Positions 1 to 8,719 are shown, counted from the first letter of the stretch. The stretch is DNA of 37,152 nucleotides from an uncultured Saprospiraceae bacterium (GCA_937981555.1 CALJOK010000040.1:1-37152), one strand, 5' to 3'. Numbers and translations are program-made. The notes: a model not told the origin generated them from the letters alone.

Positions 1-110
1 GACGCTCCCATTAATACCATTCATCAATTTTCATTATTTCAAAAAAGAATCCCTCAATTATATAACCCGTTTAACCCCATTCCCCTCCAAATCCATTATT
101 TTTGCATAAA

Positions 111-122
111 GCGAATATTCGC
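111..122. promoter_or_regulatory. 12-bp perfect palindrome upstream of the beta-oxidation operon
   Basis: The sequence gcgaatattcgc is a perfect palindrome about 170 bp upstream of the first start codon. It could be an operator, but no regulator in the window is linked to it. The rest of bases 1-203 shows no convincing gene; a TATAAT-like run occurs at 192-197. Confidence 0.3.
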
Positions 123-203
123 AAATGTCTTTACAAAAACATCTTTTAGGAACTTCTTCGTTTTTTCAAACACATTACCGAAATTCACGTTATATAATGT
201 ATC

Positions 204-258
204 TACCAATTTGTGTTGGTAAACAAACAAAATTAAATCTACCGACCAAAATCGGTAG
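204..258. promoter_or_regulatory. Two matched inverted repeats (TACCRA-N6-TYGGTA) in the leader of the beta-oxidation operon
   Basis: Two 18-bp inverted repeats share one architecture: taccaa-N6-ttggta at 204-221 and taccga-N6-tcggta at 241-258. The second extends one more pair on each side (ctaccga/tcggtag, 239-258). They start 37 bp apart and end 31 bp before the ATG. Both half-sites match while the spacers differ, which fits a repeated protein operator (for example of a dimeric fatty-acid regulator) or two RNA hairpins in the 5' leader. Seen directly; the function is inference. Confidence 0.5.
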
Positions 259-289
259 TTACTGAAACAATTAAAATAAAATTTATAAA

Positions 290-2734
290 ATGGATCACAC
301 CACAACTACAGTACCTGCAACCGCTGGTGCTACAAAAACCAAATCACGTCACATCTCAAAAGTAGCCGTTTTAGGTTCTGGATTGATGGGTTCTGGAATT
401 GCTGCACATTTAGCAGGAATTGGTTTGGAGGTTCTTTTGTTAGACATCGTTCCTTTTGATATTAAGGACGAAGACAAAAACAACCCAGCCGTCAGAAATA
501 GCATCGTCAATGGTGCACTCAAAGCTGCGCTTAAATCTAAGCCAGCTGCTTTTCATAATAAAAAATTTGCTAGTCAAATTACCACAGGAAACTTCACCGA
601 TGATTTTTCTAAAATCACCGATTGTGATTGGATCATCGAAGTGGTGATCGAACGATTGGATATCAAAAAGCAGATTTTTGAAAAAGTAGAACAGTTTAGA
701 AAGAAAGGTTCTTTGGTTAGTTCTAATACTTCTGGAATTCCAATTCACATGATGACAGAAGGTCGAAGTGAGGAATTCAAAGCTAACTTTCTAGGAACAC
801 ACTTTTTCAATCCAGCAAGATATATGCGTTTGTTGGAAATCATTCCTACGCCTGATACGGATCAAAGTGTAGTTGATTTCTTTATGAATTATGGAGATCG
901 CTTCATTGGAAAACAAACGGTGCTTTGTAAAGATACACCTGCATTTATTGCCAATCGTATTGGTGTTTATGCCATGGGAAAAGTACAACAGTTAACGTTG
1001 GATTTAGGATTGTCAATTGAAGAAGCGGATGCATTGACTGGCCCAGCTATTGGTCGTCCAAAAACGGGTACGTTCCGTTTGGGTGATTTAGTTGGACATG
1101 ATACGAGTGCAAAAGTAGTGCAAGGGATCAAAGATAATTGTCCTAACGATGAGCAAGTTCATACAATGGATGTTCCAGCTTATATGAACTTCCTTTTGGA
1201 AAATAAATTCTACGGAGACAAATCAGGTCAAGGTTTTTATCAAAAAACAAAAGAAAAAGACGCGAAAGGAAGAAGAGTAATCAATGCCTTGAATTTGCAA
1301 ACGATGGAATATGCGCCTTCGCAAAGACCTAATTTAGCAAGTGTCAAAAAAGCAAAAGAGATCGAATCTTTACCTAAAAAGATTGCGCACTTCTTCGAAG
1401 CAGATGACAAAGGGGCAGAGTTAGTTCAAAAATCTTTGTTGGGATTATTTGCTTACGTTTCTAATCGAGTTCCTGAAATTTCAGATACGACTTTCGCGAT
1501 TGACGATGCTGTACGTGCAGGATTTGGATGGGATGTTGGACCATTCCAATATTGGGATATGGTTGGTGTAAAGAAAGGAATTGAATTAGCAGAAGCACAA
1601 GGTGAAAAGATTTCTGAATGGGTAAAAGAGATGGCTGCGGCTGGACATGATAGTTTTTATAAAATGGAGGGCGGTGTTCCACATTTTTATAATCAACATT
1701 CAAAATCATACGAGCCAGTTACAGGAATTGAAGATTTTATCATCTTAGATAATTTAAGAGAGAAAGCTCCTGTATTTAAAAATACAGAAGTGGTGTTGCA
1801 TGACATCGGCGACGGTGTTTTGTGTTTAGAATTTACGAGTAAAGCGAACTCTATTGGTGAAGGTGTTTTGACTGGAATCAATGAAGCTATTCGAATTGCA
1901 GAAGATGATGGATGGAGAGGATTGGTAATCGGAAATAATGATAAAAACTTTTCTGTCGGTGCCAATGTGATGATGATCGGAATGTTTGCATTCCAACAAG
2001 AATGGGATCAATTGAATCAAGCGGTTAATATTTTCCAACAAACTACGATGCGTTGTCGATACTCTTCTATTCCAGTTGTTGCGGCGACGCAAGGATTTGT
2101 GTTTGGTGGAGGTTGCGAAATTTTGATGCATTGTGATGCAGGAGTTGTTGCGGCTGAATCTTATGTTGGATTAGTGGAAGCAGGAATTGGTCTATTGCCT
2201 GGCGGTGGTGGAACTAAAGAATTCGCACTTCGATTATCTGATGGTATGGTAGAAGGAGATGTGATGATTCCTACTTTGATTGAAAAATTCAAAACAGTTG
2301 CGATGGCTGGAGTTTCTACTTCTGCACATGAAGCATATACACATGGCTACTTATTAAAAGGTAGAGATGAAGTAGTAATGAATGTTCAACGTAACATCGG
2401 TGAAGCAAAAAGAAAGGTAATGGATTTATCTCCAAACTATGTTCAACCTGCTGCCCGTAACGATATTAAAGTTTTAGGACAAACTGGTTTGGCTGCGTTG
2501 TACACAGCTGCGAATGAATTACAATTGGGGAAATATGCTTCTGAGCATGATATCTTGATTGCGAAGAAAATTGCCTATGTACTTTGTGGTGGTGACTTGA
2601 GTGGTAACCCTTTAGTTTCTGAGCAATACTTGTTAGACGTGGAAAGAGAAGCTTTCTTGAGTTTGGCAAGTGAGCCGAAAACGATGGCGAGAATTCAGCA
2701 CATGTTGCAAACGAATAAGCCGTTGAGAAACTAA
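290..2734 (+). CDS. 3-hydroxyacyl-CoA dehydrogenase / enoyl-CoA hydratase fusion (FadN/FadB-like)
   Basis: Bifunctional beta-oxidation enzyme of 814 aa, cytoplasmic. It hydrates enoyl-CoA and oxidises the 3-hydroxyacyl-CoA with NAD. The order is dehydrogenase first, hydratase second, as in FadN and unlike E. coli FadB. The NAD-binding loop GSGLMGSGIAAHLAG lies near residues 29-43; the dehydrogenase catalytic-type motif GTHFFNPARYM has His171. The C-terminal half carries crotonase signatures: NFSVGAN near residue 550 (oxyanion hole region), FGGGCEI, and VGLVEAGIGLLPGGGG near 625. The start at 290 follows an A-rich leader typical of Bacteroidota. The thiolase gene lies 52 bp downstream on the same strand, so the two probably form one operon. 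No acyl-CoA dehydrogenase is in the window. Family call is firm; exact chain-length preference cannot be read. Confidence 0.95.
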   Translation: MDHTTTTVPATAGATKTKSRHISKVAVLGSGLMGSGIAAHLAGIGLEVLLLDIVPFDIKDEDKNNPAVRNSIVNGALKAALKSKPAAFHNKKFASQITTGNFTDDFSKITDCDWIIEVVIERLDIKKQIFEKVEQFRKKGSLVSSNTSGIPIHMMTEGRSEEFKANFLGTHFFNPARYMRLLEIIPTPDTDQSVVDFFMNYGDRFIGKQTVLCKDTPAFIANRIGVYAMGKVQQLTLDLGLSIEEADALTGPAIGRPKTGTFRLGDLVGHDTSAKVVQGIKDNCPNDEQVHTMDVPAYMNFLLENKFYGDKSGQGFYQKTKEKDAKGRRVINALNLQTMEYAPSQRPNLASVKKAKEIESLPKKIAHFFEADDKGAELVQKSLLGLFAYVSNRVPEISDTTFAIDDAVRAGFGWDVGPFQYWDMVGVKKGIELAEAQGEKISEWVKEMAAAGHDSFYKMEGGVPHFYNQHSKSYEPVTGIEDFIILDNLREKAPVFKNTEVVLHDIGDGVLCLEFTSKANSIGEGVLTGINEAIRIAEDDGWRGLVIGNNDKNFSVGANVMMIGMFAFQQEWDQLNQAVNIFQQTTMRCRYSSIPVVAATQGFVFGGGCEILMHCDAGVVAAESYVGLVEAGIGLLPGGGGTKEFALRLSDGMVEGDVMIPTLIEKFKTVAMAGVSTSAHEAYTHGYLLKGRDEVVMNVQRNIGEAKRKVMDLSPNYVQPAARNDIKVLGQTGLAALYTAANELQLGKYASEHDILIAKKIAYVLCGGDLSGNPLVSEQYLLDVEREAFLSLASEPKTMARIQHMLQTNKPLRN

Positions 2735-2751
2735 ATTTTAATTAAAAAATC

Positions 2752-2769
2752 GCTACTCAAAAAAGTAGC
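2752..2769 (+). other. Small intercistronic hairpin
   Basis: gctact (2752-2757) pairs with agtagc (2764-2769) around a six-base A-rich loop, between the fused dehydrogenase/hydratase gene and the thiolase gene. It lacks a T-run, so it looks like an mRNA processing or stability hairpin rather than a terminator. Confidence 0.35.
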
Positions 2770-2786
2770 TTCAAATAAAAAGATAC

Positions 2787-3959
2787 ATGGAAGCATATAT
2801 TGTAAAAGCATATCGTTCTGCAGTCGGCAAAGCTGGCAAAGGCGGATTTAAATTTTATAGATCAGATGATTTGGCTGTCGATGTAGTAAAATACATGATG
2901 GAACAAATGCCCAACTTTGATGGGAAATTAGTAGACGACGTTATCGTTGGTTGCGCTAATCCTGAAGGAGAGCAAGGTTTTCAAATTGGTCGTCAGATCT
3001 CTTTGCGAGCATTAGGAAAAGAAGTTCCAGGCATGACCGTCAACCGTTACTGCGCATCTGGATTGGAAACAATCTCTATCGCTGTTGCTAAAATTAAAGC
3101 AGGCATGGGACAATGTTACATCGCAGGTGGAACGGAAAGTATGAGCATGATTCCGATGACTGGTTACAAGTTAGCACCTAGTTATAAAGTGGCGAGTACT
3201 ACTCCAAACTACTTAACTGGAATGGGTGCAACAGCAGAAGCAGTTGCTGAAAAATGGGGCATCACTCGAGAGCAAGCAGATCAATTTTCTTTTAACTCTC
3301 ACATGAAAGCTATCGAAGCAATTGATAGTGGGAAATTTGAAAGTGAGATCGTTCCTGTGACGGTAGAAGAAGTTTTTGTAAAAGATAACAAGCGAGTAAC
3401 TAAAGAACATGTAGTAAAACAAGATGAAGGAATTCGTCGATCAACTACTGTGGCAGGTTTAGGAAAATTACGAGCTGTTTTCAAGAACGGCGGAATCGTA
3501 ACTGCTGGGAACTCTTCTCAAACTTCTGACGGTGCTGCCTTCGTGATGGTGATGAGTGAAGCAATGGTAAAGCAATTTAATCTCGAACCAATCGCAAGAA
3601 TGGTTTCTTGTTCTGTTGCTGGAGTTGAACCCATTCATATGGGAATCGGCCCTTGTGCTGCTATACCAAAAGCATTGGCGCAAGCTGGTTTGAAATTACA
3701 AGACATCGAACAAATTGAATTGAATGAAGCTTTCGCTGCACAATCTTTAGCAGTAATTCAAGAAGCTGGTTTGAATCCTGATATCATTAATCCTAATGGT
3801 GGAGCAATTGCTTTAGGACATCCACTTGGATGTACAGGTGCAAAATTATCGACTCAATTATTTAATGAAATGAGAAGAAGAAAACAAAAGTATGGAATGG
3901 TTACCGCTTGTGTTGGTGGTGGTCAAGGGATCGCAGGAATTTATGAGTTGCTGAACTAG
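2787..3959 (+). CDS. fadA: Acetyl-CoA C-acyltransferase (thiolase)
   Basis: Thiolase of 390 aa, the normal length for the family, catalysing the last step of beta-oxidation, cleavage of 3-ketoacyl-CoA with CoA. The nucleophilic cysteine is in VNRYCASGLETI (Cys89). The two other catalytic motifs are present: GHPLGCTGAK with His about residue 345, and the C-terminal CVGGGQG with Cys about residue 375. The conserved NEAFAAQ motif is also seen. It is the second gene after the dehydrogenase/hydratase fusion and is followed by a strong terminator, so the operon appears to contain only these two genes. FadA (degradative) is preferred over an acetoacetyl-CoA synthetic thiolase because of the partner gene. 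Confidence 0.93.
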   Translation: MEAYIVKAYRSAVGKAGKGGFKFYRSDDLAVDVVKYMMEQMPNFDGKLVDDVIVGCANPEGEQGFQIGRQISLRALGKEVPGMTVNRYCASGLETISIAVAKIKAGMGQCYIAGGTESMSMIPMTGYKLAPSYKVASTTPNYLTGMGATAEAVAEKWGITREQADQFSFNSHMKAIEAIDSGKFESEIVPVTVEEVFVKDNKRVTKEHVVKQDEGIRRSTTVAGLGKLRAVFKNGGIVTAGNSSQTSDGAAFVMVMSEAMVKQFNLEPIARMVSCSVAGVEPIHMGIGPCAAIPKALAQAGLKLQDIEQIELNEAFAAQSLAVIQEAGLNPDIINPNGGAIALGHPLGCTGAKLSTQLFNEMRRRKQKYGMVTACVGGGQGIAGIYELLN

Positions 3960-3982
3960 CATTTCTTTTTTCTAAAAATATT

Positions 3983-4018
3983 AAGCCCTCAATCATTAAA
4001 TGATTGAGGGCTTTTTTT
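3983..4018 (+). terminator. Rho-independent terminator after the thiolase gene
   Basis: A perfect 13-bp stem (aagccctcaatca at 3983-3995 with its complement at 4001-4013), five-base loop and a T-run to 4018. The A-rich left flank is weaker on the minus strand, but it may also stop transcripts of the convergent hydrolase gene that ends at 4047. Confidence 0.9.
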
Positions 4019-4046
4019 ATTTGTAATTGTTATGTTATAAAAACGA

Positions 4047-4907
4047 TTAATCTTGTTTCGCACCGTCCGACCACTTTACAATTTTCTCTTCCAACCATTT
4101 GATCGTATAATCAAAAACTTCTTTTTGCTCCGGTTCATTATGTATTTCATGATACAATCCTTCCCATGATTTATGCGTCACATCACCAGTTAAATTTCCT
4201 GACAACAAAGCACTTCCTTTAGGCGAAGTCAATTTATCATCAGAACCATGCATCAATAAAAAAGGAACCTGATTGGGCCCTTCGTAAGTTTCCAACCACT
4301 TAGCAGCAGGCAACATTTCCGCACCAAAGTTGATCGAAATTTTTCCATGAACAAGGGGATCATCCATATATTTTTTCACCTCAGCTTCATCTCTCGAAAT
4401 TCCAGTTGGATCTAAATCACTTGGCTGTTGCAAAGAAGGAACAATATATTTCAATATATTTCCTACCGCAACTAACAACGCAGGCGGAGATTTATCCAAT
4501 GTAATCCAAGCGGCCGAAGAAACTAAACCAGCTATCGAAGGATTATTTCTTAAAGCATAATTTAATACTAGATTTCCTCCCATACTGTGACCGTATAAAA
4601 ATTTTGGCAATAGAGGATAAGCCTTTTCAGCAGTTTCTAACAATTCATTTACATTATCCATATACACTTGAAAACTCGGCAAATGTCCTCTCTTCCCTCC
4701 TGATTTTCCATGACCAATATTGTCAAATGACATCACCGAAAAACCACGCTCATTATAATAAGCCACCATGTGATCATAGCGATGCAAATGCTCTCCAAGT
4801 CCATGCACCAAACAAATAACTGCTTTGGCATCTTCCACATCCCATCGGTATGCATAGATATTTATATTTCCTTTTGTCTTCCAACTGAATTCGTTTTGCT
4901 TTACCAT
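4047..4907 (-). CDS. Alpha/beta hydrolase, monoacylglycerol lipase-like
   Basis: Serine hydrolase of 286 aa with the layout of the monoacylglycerol lipase / lysophospholipase group (Hydrolase_4). It has the oxyanion motif HGLGEH (35-40), the nucleophile elbow GHSMGG with Ser108, a catalytic Asp about residue 224 in HGSDDKL, and His253 in GLYHEIHNE. No signal peptide is seen, so it is probably cytoplasmic and releases fatty acids from monoglycerides or similar esters. It starts 24 bp after the OmpA-family gene on the same strand, which suggests co-transcription. It is convergent with the beta-oxidation operon, which would use its product; that link is inference. Confidence 0.88.
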   Translation of the reverse strand: MVKQNEFSWKTKGNINIYAYRWDVEDAKAVICLVHGLGEHLHRYDHMVAYYNERGFSVMSFDNIGHGKSGGKRGHLPSFQVYMDNVNELLETAEKAYPLLPKFLYGHSMGGNLVLNYALRNNPSIAGLVSSAAWITLDKSPPALLVAVGNILKYIVPSLQQPSDLDPTGISRDEAEVKKYMDDPLVHGKISINFGAEMLPAAKWLETYEGPNQVPFLLMHGSDDKLTSPKGSALLSGNLTGDVTHKSWEGLYHEIHNEPEQKEVFDYTIKWLEEKIVKWSDGAKQD

Positions 4908-4931
4908 TTTAAATTATTGGTTTTGATTGTA

Positions 4932-6728
4932 TTAATTCGCTACTCTCCTACCATTCATATATTCAACAATATTTGCCTTAGGATATCTTGGTAAAATAAT
5001 ATTGTTCAAAAATGCATTGGCATCTTTTTTACTATCAAACTCACCGATTAAATAAGCAAATTTTCCATCTTTAGTTTCTTCCAAAAGTAAATTCCCGTAT
5101 TGAGTAAATAATGCATGACTATTTGGAAGTTTAGATGCTGCTGAAACGATCTCTACACTATAGCCTTTAAAGTTAGTAGCAATAGGTTTTAATTTCAACG
5201 AAACAGCATTTGTTGCGACTTTTTGTTCCTCAATAATTTTACTCTCGGTTTTCTTTTCTTTTCCTTCCATCATATTTTCAATATCCTTACCGGTTACCAC
5301 TTTTCCTGCTCCACCAAGCGGCTCTCCTACTATAACCGTTTCTGATGGTCGTTCATTCGAAGTGATCACTTTGGACTTAGGAACATCACTTTCTGTAAAA
5401 GGTAAGTCCTCCTCCATAAATGGTAAATCTCTCTTTTTAGTATTCACCTTGGGATCATTTCTTTTTACTTCAGGTGGAGCTACTTTTACTGTTTCCTTTA
5501 TTTCTTCTTTGACTTCTTCCTTTATTTTATTTCTAGCGTTTTTAATTTCCTCAGGAATTTCCTCGCCAGCTTTTATCTCTACGACTTCTTGATTTTGAAC
5601 CTCTTCCAACATTCTTTGAAACGCTTCTTCTTCAAGAATTTCTTTCAAACTTAATTTCGAGTAAGGATCATTAGCCAAAAATCCAGTAATCTTCAATTCG
5701 GTTCGTCGATTTAATTGATGTCGTCTTTCGCTACATTTTACGCCATTTTTACACTTGTTCACTAATTTAGTTTCACCATAACCTTTAGCGGAAATCCGAG
5801 AAGCATCAATTCCATTTTTCACTAAATATTCTACTGCTGCTTCTGCTCTTTTTTGAGACAAATCTAAATTGTATTTATCTTTTCCACGCGCATCGGTATG
5901 AGATCCTAATTCTACGATGATACTAGGATTGTCTTTTAACGTAATCAATAATTTATTTAATTCCTCCGCAGCATCTTTTCGAATATTCCATTTTGCCAAA
6001 TCATAGTAAATGTTTTCAATCTTAATACTCTTGTCTAATTCTACTCGATCCAATTCTACATTCGCCAACAATGTTCCCATGGTATTATCTCGAGTCATCA
6101 CATCTGACACTCCTGGTCGCACATCTCCTACTCCATCAAAACATAAAATACAACCTTTGACATTGACATACGCTTCCATTCTTTTGGTAAAAAAACCTTT
6201 CTTCCGTACCATCACCGTGTAATGATTTCCTTGTTCAAAGGTCACATTAAAATTAGGCGATTGGAAATCTTCTAAAACCAATGATTCTTCTTTTTTGGTA
6301 TTATTATATACTTCAATTCTCGAACCTTGAATAGCATCTACCACTTCATTTTCCATTCTTCGTTCTGCTAAAGTCACATCAAAAAGGTAACCTGGCTTTC
6401 GATCCATTTCTACCTTTGTAAAAACTTTTTTGCTTGGAGCAACTCCTTTAGTAGAAAACTCTGCCTCAGATGATTTGAAAACTTTCTTACTTGCTTGCAC
6501 GATATAATCATATCCAACGGGTAATTCTAAAGTGAAAAAACCTTCAATATTTGTAAATGCTTCCCCTCTAACCGCCCGTGAGCTTTTTTCCAATATCACT
6601 ATCTTCACTTCATTCAAGAATCCTCGATTGCCCGTTTCGAAAACATAGCCTTCGATTACGGCATTTTGAGAAAAAAGAAATGAACTAAAAAAGAGAATAC
6701 TGGTTAGAATTAAAATTACTTTTCTCAT
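4932..6728 (-). CDS. OmpA-family envelope protein with N-terminal beta-sandwich and C-terminal SPOR-like region
   Basis: Exported protein of 598 aa. Signal peptide 1-20 (ends FLFSQ), then a carboxypeptidase-regulatory-like domain (about 22-90: VIEGYVFETGNRGFLNEV) and a second beta-rich segment. The OmpA peptidoglycan-binding domain at about 235-345 shows IYYDLAKWNIR, ELGSHTDARG, LSQKRAEAAVEYL and the RRTEL ending. It is followed by a long charged linker rich in Glu/Lys and then a C-terminal segment (about 515-598) with the alternating pattern of SPOR domains (YSVEIVSAASK ... FAYLIGEFDSKKDANAFL). Such proteins anchor the outer membrane to peptidoglycan in Bacteroidota, often associated with PorE-like T9SS or gliding parts. 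The SPOR call is pattern-based and less certain than the OmpA call. Confidence 0.82.
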   Translation of the reverse strand: MRKVILILTSILFFSSFLFSQNAVIEGYVFETGNRGFLNEVKIVILEKSSRAVRGEAFTNIEGFFTLELPVGYDYIVQASKKVFKSSEAEFSTKGVAPSKKVFTKVEMDRKPGYLFDVTLAERRMENEVVDAIQGSRIEVYNNTKKEESLVLEDFQSPNFNVTFEQGNHYTVMVRKKGFFTKRMEAYVNVKGCILCFDGVGDVRPGVSDVMTRDNTMGTLLANVELDRVELDKSIKIENIYYDLAKWNIRKDAAEELNKLLITLKDNPSIIVELGSHTDARGKDKYNLDLSQKRAEAAVEYLVKNGIDASRISAKGYGETKLVNKCKNGVKCSERRHQLNRRTELKITGFLANDPYSKLSLKEILEEEAFQRMLEEVQNQEVVEIKAGEEIPEEIKNARNKIKEEVKEEIKETVKVAPPEVKRNDPKVNTKKRDLPFMEEDLPFTESDVPKSKVITSNERPSETVIVGEPLGGAGKVVTGKDIENMMEGKEKKTESKIIEEQKVATNAVSLKLKPIATNFKGYSVEIVSAASKLPNSHALFTQYGNLLLEETKDGKFAYLIGEFDSKKDANAFLNNIILPRYPKANIVEYMNGRRVAN

Positions 6729-6825
6729 GATGTTAATATTTTAGATAATAATTTCTGTATTAGCCTTTATACCCAGATATATAGGCTATCGTTTGGAATG
6801 TCTTTAGTTTTTTAAAAATGATTTG

Positions 6826-6833
6826 CAAAGTTA
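6826..6833 (-). promoter_or_regulatory. Candidate -7 box for the OmpA-family gene
   Basis: On the minus strand these bases read TAACTTTG, an exact match to the Bacteroidota -7 consensus TAnnTTTG, about 95 bp upstream of the start. A clear -33 TTG is not visible. Confidence 0.4.
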
Positions 6834-6923
6834 ACTTTTTTGTAACGAGAAATAAAGACTTTCTAGCATGAAGAAAACCTTTTAAATTTAAGGTTTTTAG
6901 TTTTTTTTATAAAAAAAAGACGA

Positions 6924-6931
6924 TACTTTCG
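6924..6931 (+). promoter_or_regulatory. Candidate -7 box for fmt
   Basis: TACTTTCG differs by one base from the Bacteroidota -7 consensus TAnnTTTG and lies about 70 bp before the fmt start. The -33 region is T-rich without a clear TTG. Confidence 0.35.
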
Positions 6932-7001
6932 TGGTTTTAGATGCATCTTGTTTTCAATTTTCTAACTTATTAAAATAATTTAAATCGCTAAAAATAATTC
7001 A

Positions 7002-7916
7002 ATGAAAATAGTTTTTATGGGTACGCCAGATTTTGCCGTACCATGTTTAGACGTCTTAGTTCAAAATGGTTACAATATCGTAGGCGTGATTACCGCTACC
7101 GATAAGATGGGCGGAAGAGGTGGAAAAAAAGTCATCGAATCTGCTATCAAAAAATATGCGGTTGAAAAAGGACTAAAAGTTTTGCAACCTAAGAATTTAA
7201 AAGCGCCAGAATTTATCGAGGAGCTAAAAAGTCTTCAGGCCGATTTACAAATTGTAGTGGCATTTCGAATGTTACCAGTAGTGGTTTGGGATATGCCTCC
7301 GATTGGTACGATTAATTTGCATGGATCACTTTTGCCGGCATACCGAGGAGCCGCTCCAATTCATTGGGCGGTGATTAATGGCGAAAAAGAAACTGGCGTT
7401 ACTACTTTTTTCTTGCAACATGAAATTGATACAGGCGATATTTTGATGCAAGAAAAAATGCCTATTGGAGCAGATGATACGACAGGTGATGTGCATGATC
7501 GAATGATGGAATTAGGTGCAAAAGTAGTGTTAGCATCCGTAAAGAAAATAGAAAGTAAAGAGTATAAATTGCAACCACAGGATAATTCCAAAGTGAGTAA
7601 AGCTCCAAAGATTCATTCTGAAACTTGCGAAATTAATTTTGATCAATCCAACGATAAAGTTTATAATTTTATTCGAGGCATGAATCCATTCCCTACTCCT
7701 TGGACAACTTTGGATGGAAAAAAATTAAAGATTTACAAAATAAAAAAAGGGGTCGATGCACCACTAAATGAGCCTGGTAATTTCACCACCAATGGAAAAA
7801 ATTATTTACGGTTTTTTACGCTAGATGGATTTATTGAAGTAGAGGAATTGCAATTGCAAGGAAAGAAAAGAATGTCGATTAAAGATTTTTTGAATGGATA
7901 TCAATTTGAGTCTTAA
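7002..7916 (+). CDS. fmt: Methionyl-tRNA formyltransferase
   Basis: Cytoplasmic enzyme of 304 aa that formylates initiator Met-tRNA using 10-formyltetrahydrofolate. The N-terminal formyltransferase domain begins MKIVFMGTPDFAVP. The catalytic triad of the family is in place: Asn105 and His107 in INLHGSLLPAYRGAAPI, and Asp143 in HEIDTGDIL, close to the E. coli numbering (106/108/144). The C-terminal tRNA-binding domain starts about residue 205 with the typical FIRGMNPFPTPWT. The gene stands alone and is convergent with the next minus-strand group, with a long palindrome between them. Confidence 0.96.
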   Translation: MKIVFMGTPDFAVPCLDVLVQNGYNIVGVITATDKMGGRGGKKVIESAIKKYAVEKGLKVLQPKNLKAPEFIEELKSLQADLQIVVAFRMLPVVVWDMPPIGTINLHGSLLPAYRGAAPIHWAVINGEKETGVTTFFLQHEIDTGDILMQEKMPIGADDTTGDVHDRMMELGAKVVLASVKKIESKEYKLQPQDNSKVSKAPKIHSETCEINFDQSNDKVYNFIRGMNPFPTPWTTLDGKKLKIYKIKKGVDAPLNEPGNFTTNGKNYLRFFTLDGFIEVEELQLQGKKRMSIKDFLNGYQFES

Positions 7917-7924
7917 TACTTTTA

Positions 7925-7962
7925 GAATAGTAGAGACAAGACAAGCCTTGTCTCTACTATTC
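7925..7962. repeat. REP-like perfect palindrome with GTAGAGAC arms between convergent genes
   Basis: A perfect 16-bp stem, gaatagtagagacaag (7925-7940) and its complement (7947-7962), with a six-base loop. It lies 9 bp after fmt and 5 bp before the end of the next minus-strand gene. There is no strong T-run, so it is a poor classical terminator, though it could protect both 3' ends. The arm core gtagagac resembles dispersed REP-like palindromes I recall from cyanobacteria and Bacteroidota; that resemblance is memory-based. Confidence 0.6.
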
Positions 7963-7967
7963 GCCAA

Positions 7968-8297
7968 TTATGGATCCACAAATTCGTCATCCAAAATATC
8001 CGCATTATCAATTATTCGCCCCTTCTTCCAAGAAGATTCTAAATATCGATAAAATAGCCAAGTCAAAATTAAGGCAAATGGAATGGCCATCAACCCAAGA
8101 ACAGTTTCATTTATCGTATCAAGCGATCCAGGAGATATGATATCAACACCTATCGCCATTATTAGCCCACTTATGATCAATCCTACATAAACTGATACCA
8201 CTCCTAAGATAGCATATAGCCATTGGTTTTTGGAATACTCGCCTGCCAATTCATGGAATGATCGACCAATAAATCCCATTAAAATTACTTCTAACAT
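7968..8297 (-). CDS. Small membrane protein of unknown function
   Basis: A 109-aa protein with two predicted transmembrane helices, about 26-50 (WLYAILGVVSVYVGLIISGL) and 68-88 (VLGLMAIPFALILTWLFYRYL), and charged ends (SSWKKGR, DDEFVDP). I do not recognise the family. It lies 32 bp downstream of the DUF2809-like gene and is probably the last gene of that transcript, ending at the palindrome. Confidence 0.65.
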   Translation of the reverse strand: MLEVILMGFIGRSFHELAGEYSKNQWLYAILGVVSVYVGLIISGLIMAIGVDIISPGSLDTINETVLGLMAIPFALILTWLFYRYLESSWKKGRIIDNADILDDEFVDP

Positions 8298-8329
8298 AAT
8301 TTTCTAGTTTTATATTTATTAAAAATGAT

Positions 8330-8719
8330 TTAACTCAACTTATTTTTAAGGATATAGTTTTCAAAACCAAAACCCAATAATCCTCCAAGCGAATAACTCA
8401 CCAGATCACTCCACAAAAATCCACTCCCTAAAGTTAATTTCCCCAAAGTGGTACTCCTAATTTCATTCAACCAATCTACTTTAATCAATTGGCTAATCTC
8501 AATTACAAAACAAATAGCTATACAATATAACAATACATTTACAGATTTCATTTTTGGAAATAAAAAACCCATAATAAAATAATACATCAAACAATAGAGT
8601 AAATCACCAAGGTAAGGATAAATCAAATCTGGAATAAATCTCGATCTCGAAAATAATCCGACTCCGATAGTTAGGATGATAAAAAATAAATAGTGAATTC
8701 TGTTTCGGGAAGTTTTCAT
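8330..8719 (-). CDS. DUF2809-like membrane protein
   Basis: A 129-aa integral membrane protein with about four helices. It has the features of the DUF2809 family: an early GLFSRSRFIPDLIYPYLGDLLYCLMYY segment, a mid motif FVIEISQLIKVDWLNEIRST, and a late helix after LWSDLVSYSLGGLLG. The layout also recalls VanZ-like proteins, to which DUF2809 is compared. Function is unknown. It follows the CHU_C-tailed gene by 10 bp, so it is likely translated from the same mRNA. Confidence 0.65.
   Translation of the reverse strand: MKTSRNRIHYLFFIILTIGVGLFSRSRFIPDLIYPYLGDLLYCLMYYFIMGFLFPKMKSVNVLLYCIAICFVIEISQLIKVDWLNEIRSTTLGKLTLGSGFLWSDLVSYSLGGLLGFGFENYILKNKLS

Noticed and set aside
96-305. 69-aa minus-strand open frame in the leader of the beta-oxidation operon
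   Set aside because: Composition is rich in Phe/Tyr/Asn from AT-rich DNA, it overlaps the inverted repeats and the next gene start, and has no motif; treated as non-coding.
3213-3484. Minus-strand frames inside the thiolase gene
   Set aside because: Shadows of a strongly conserved gene with all catalytic residues.
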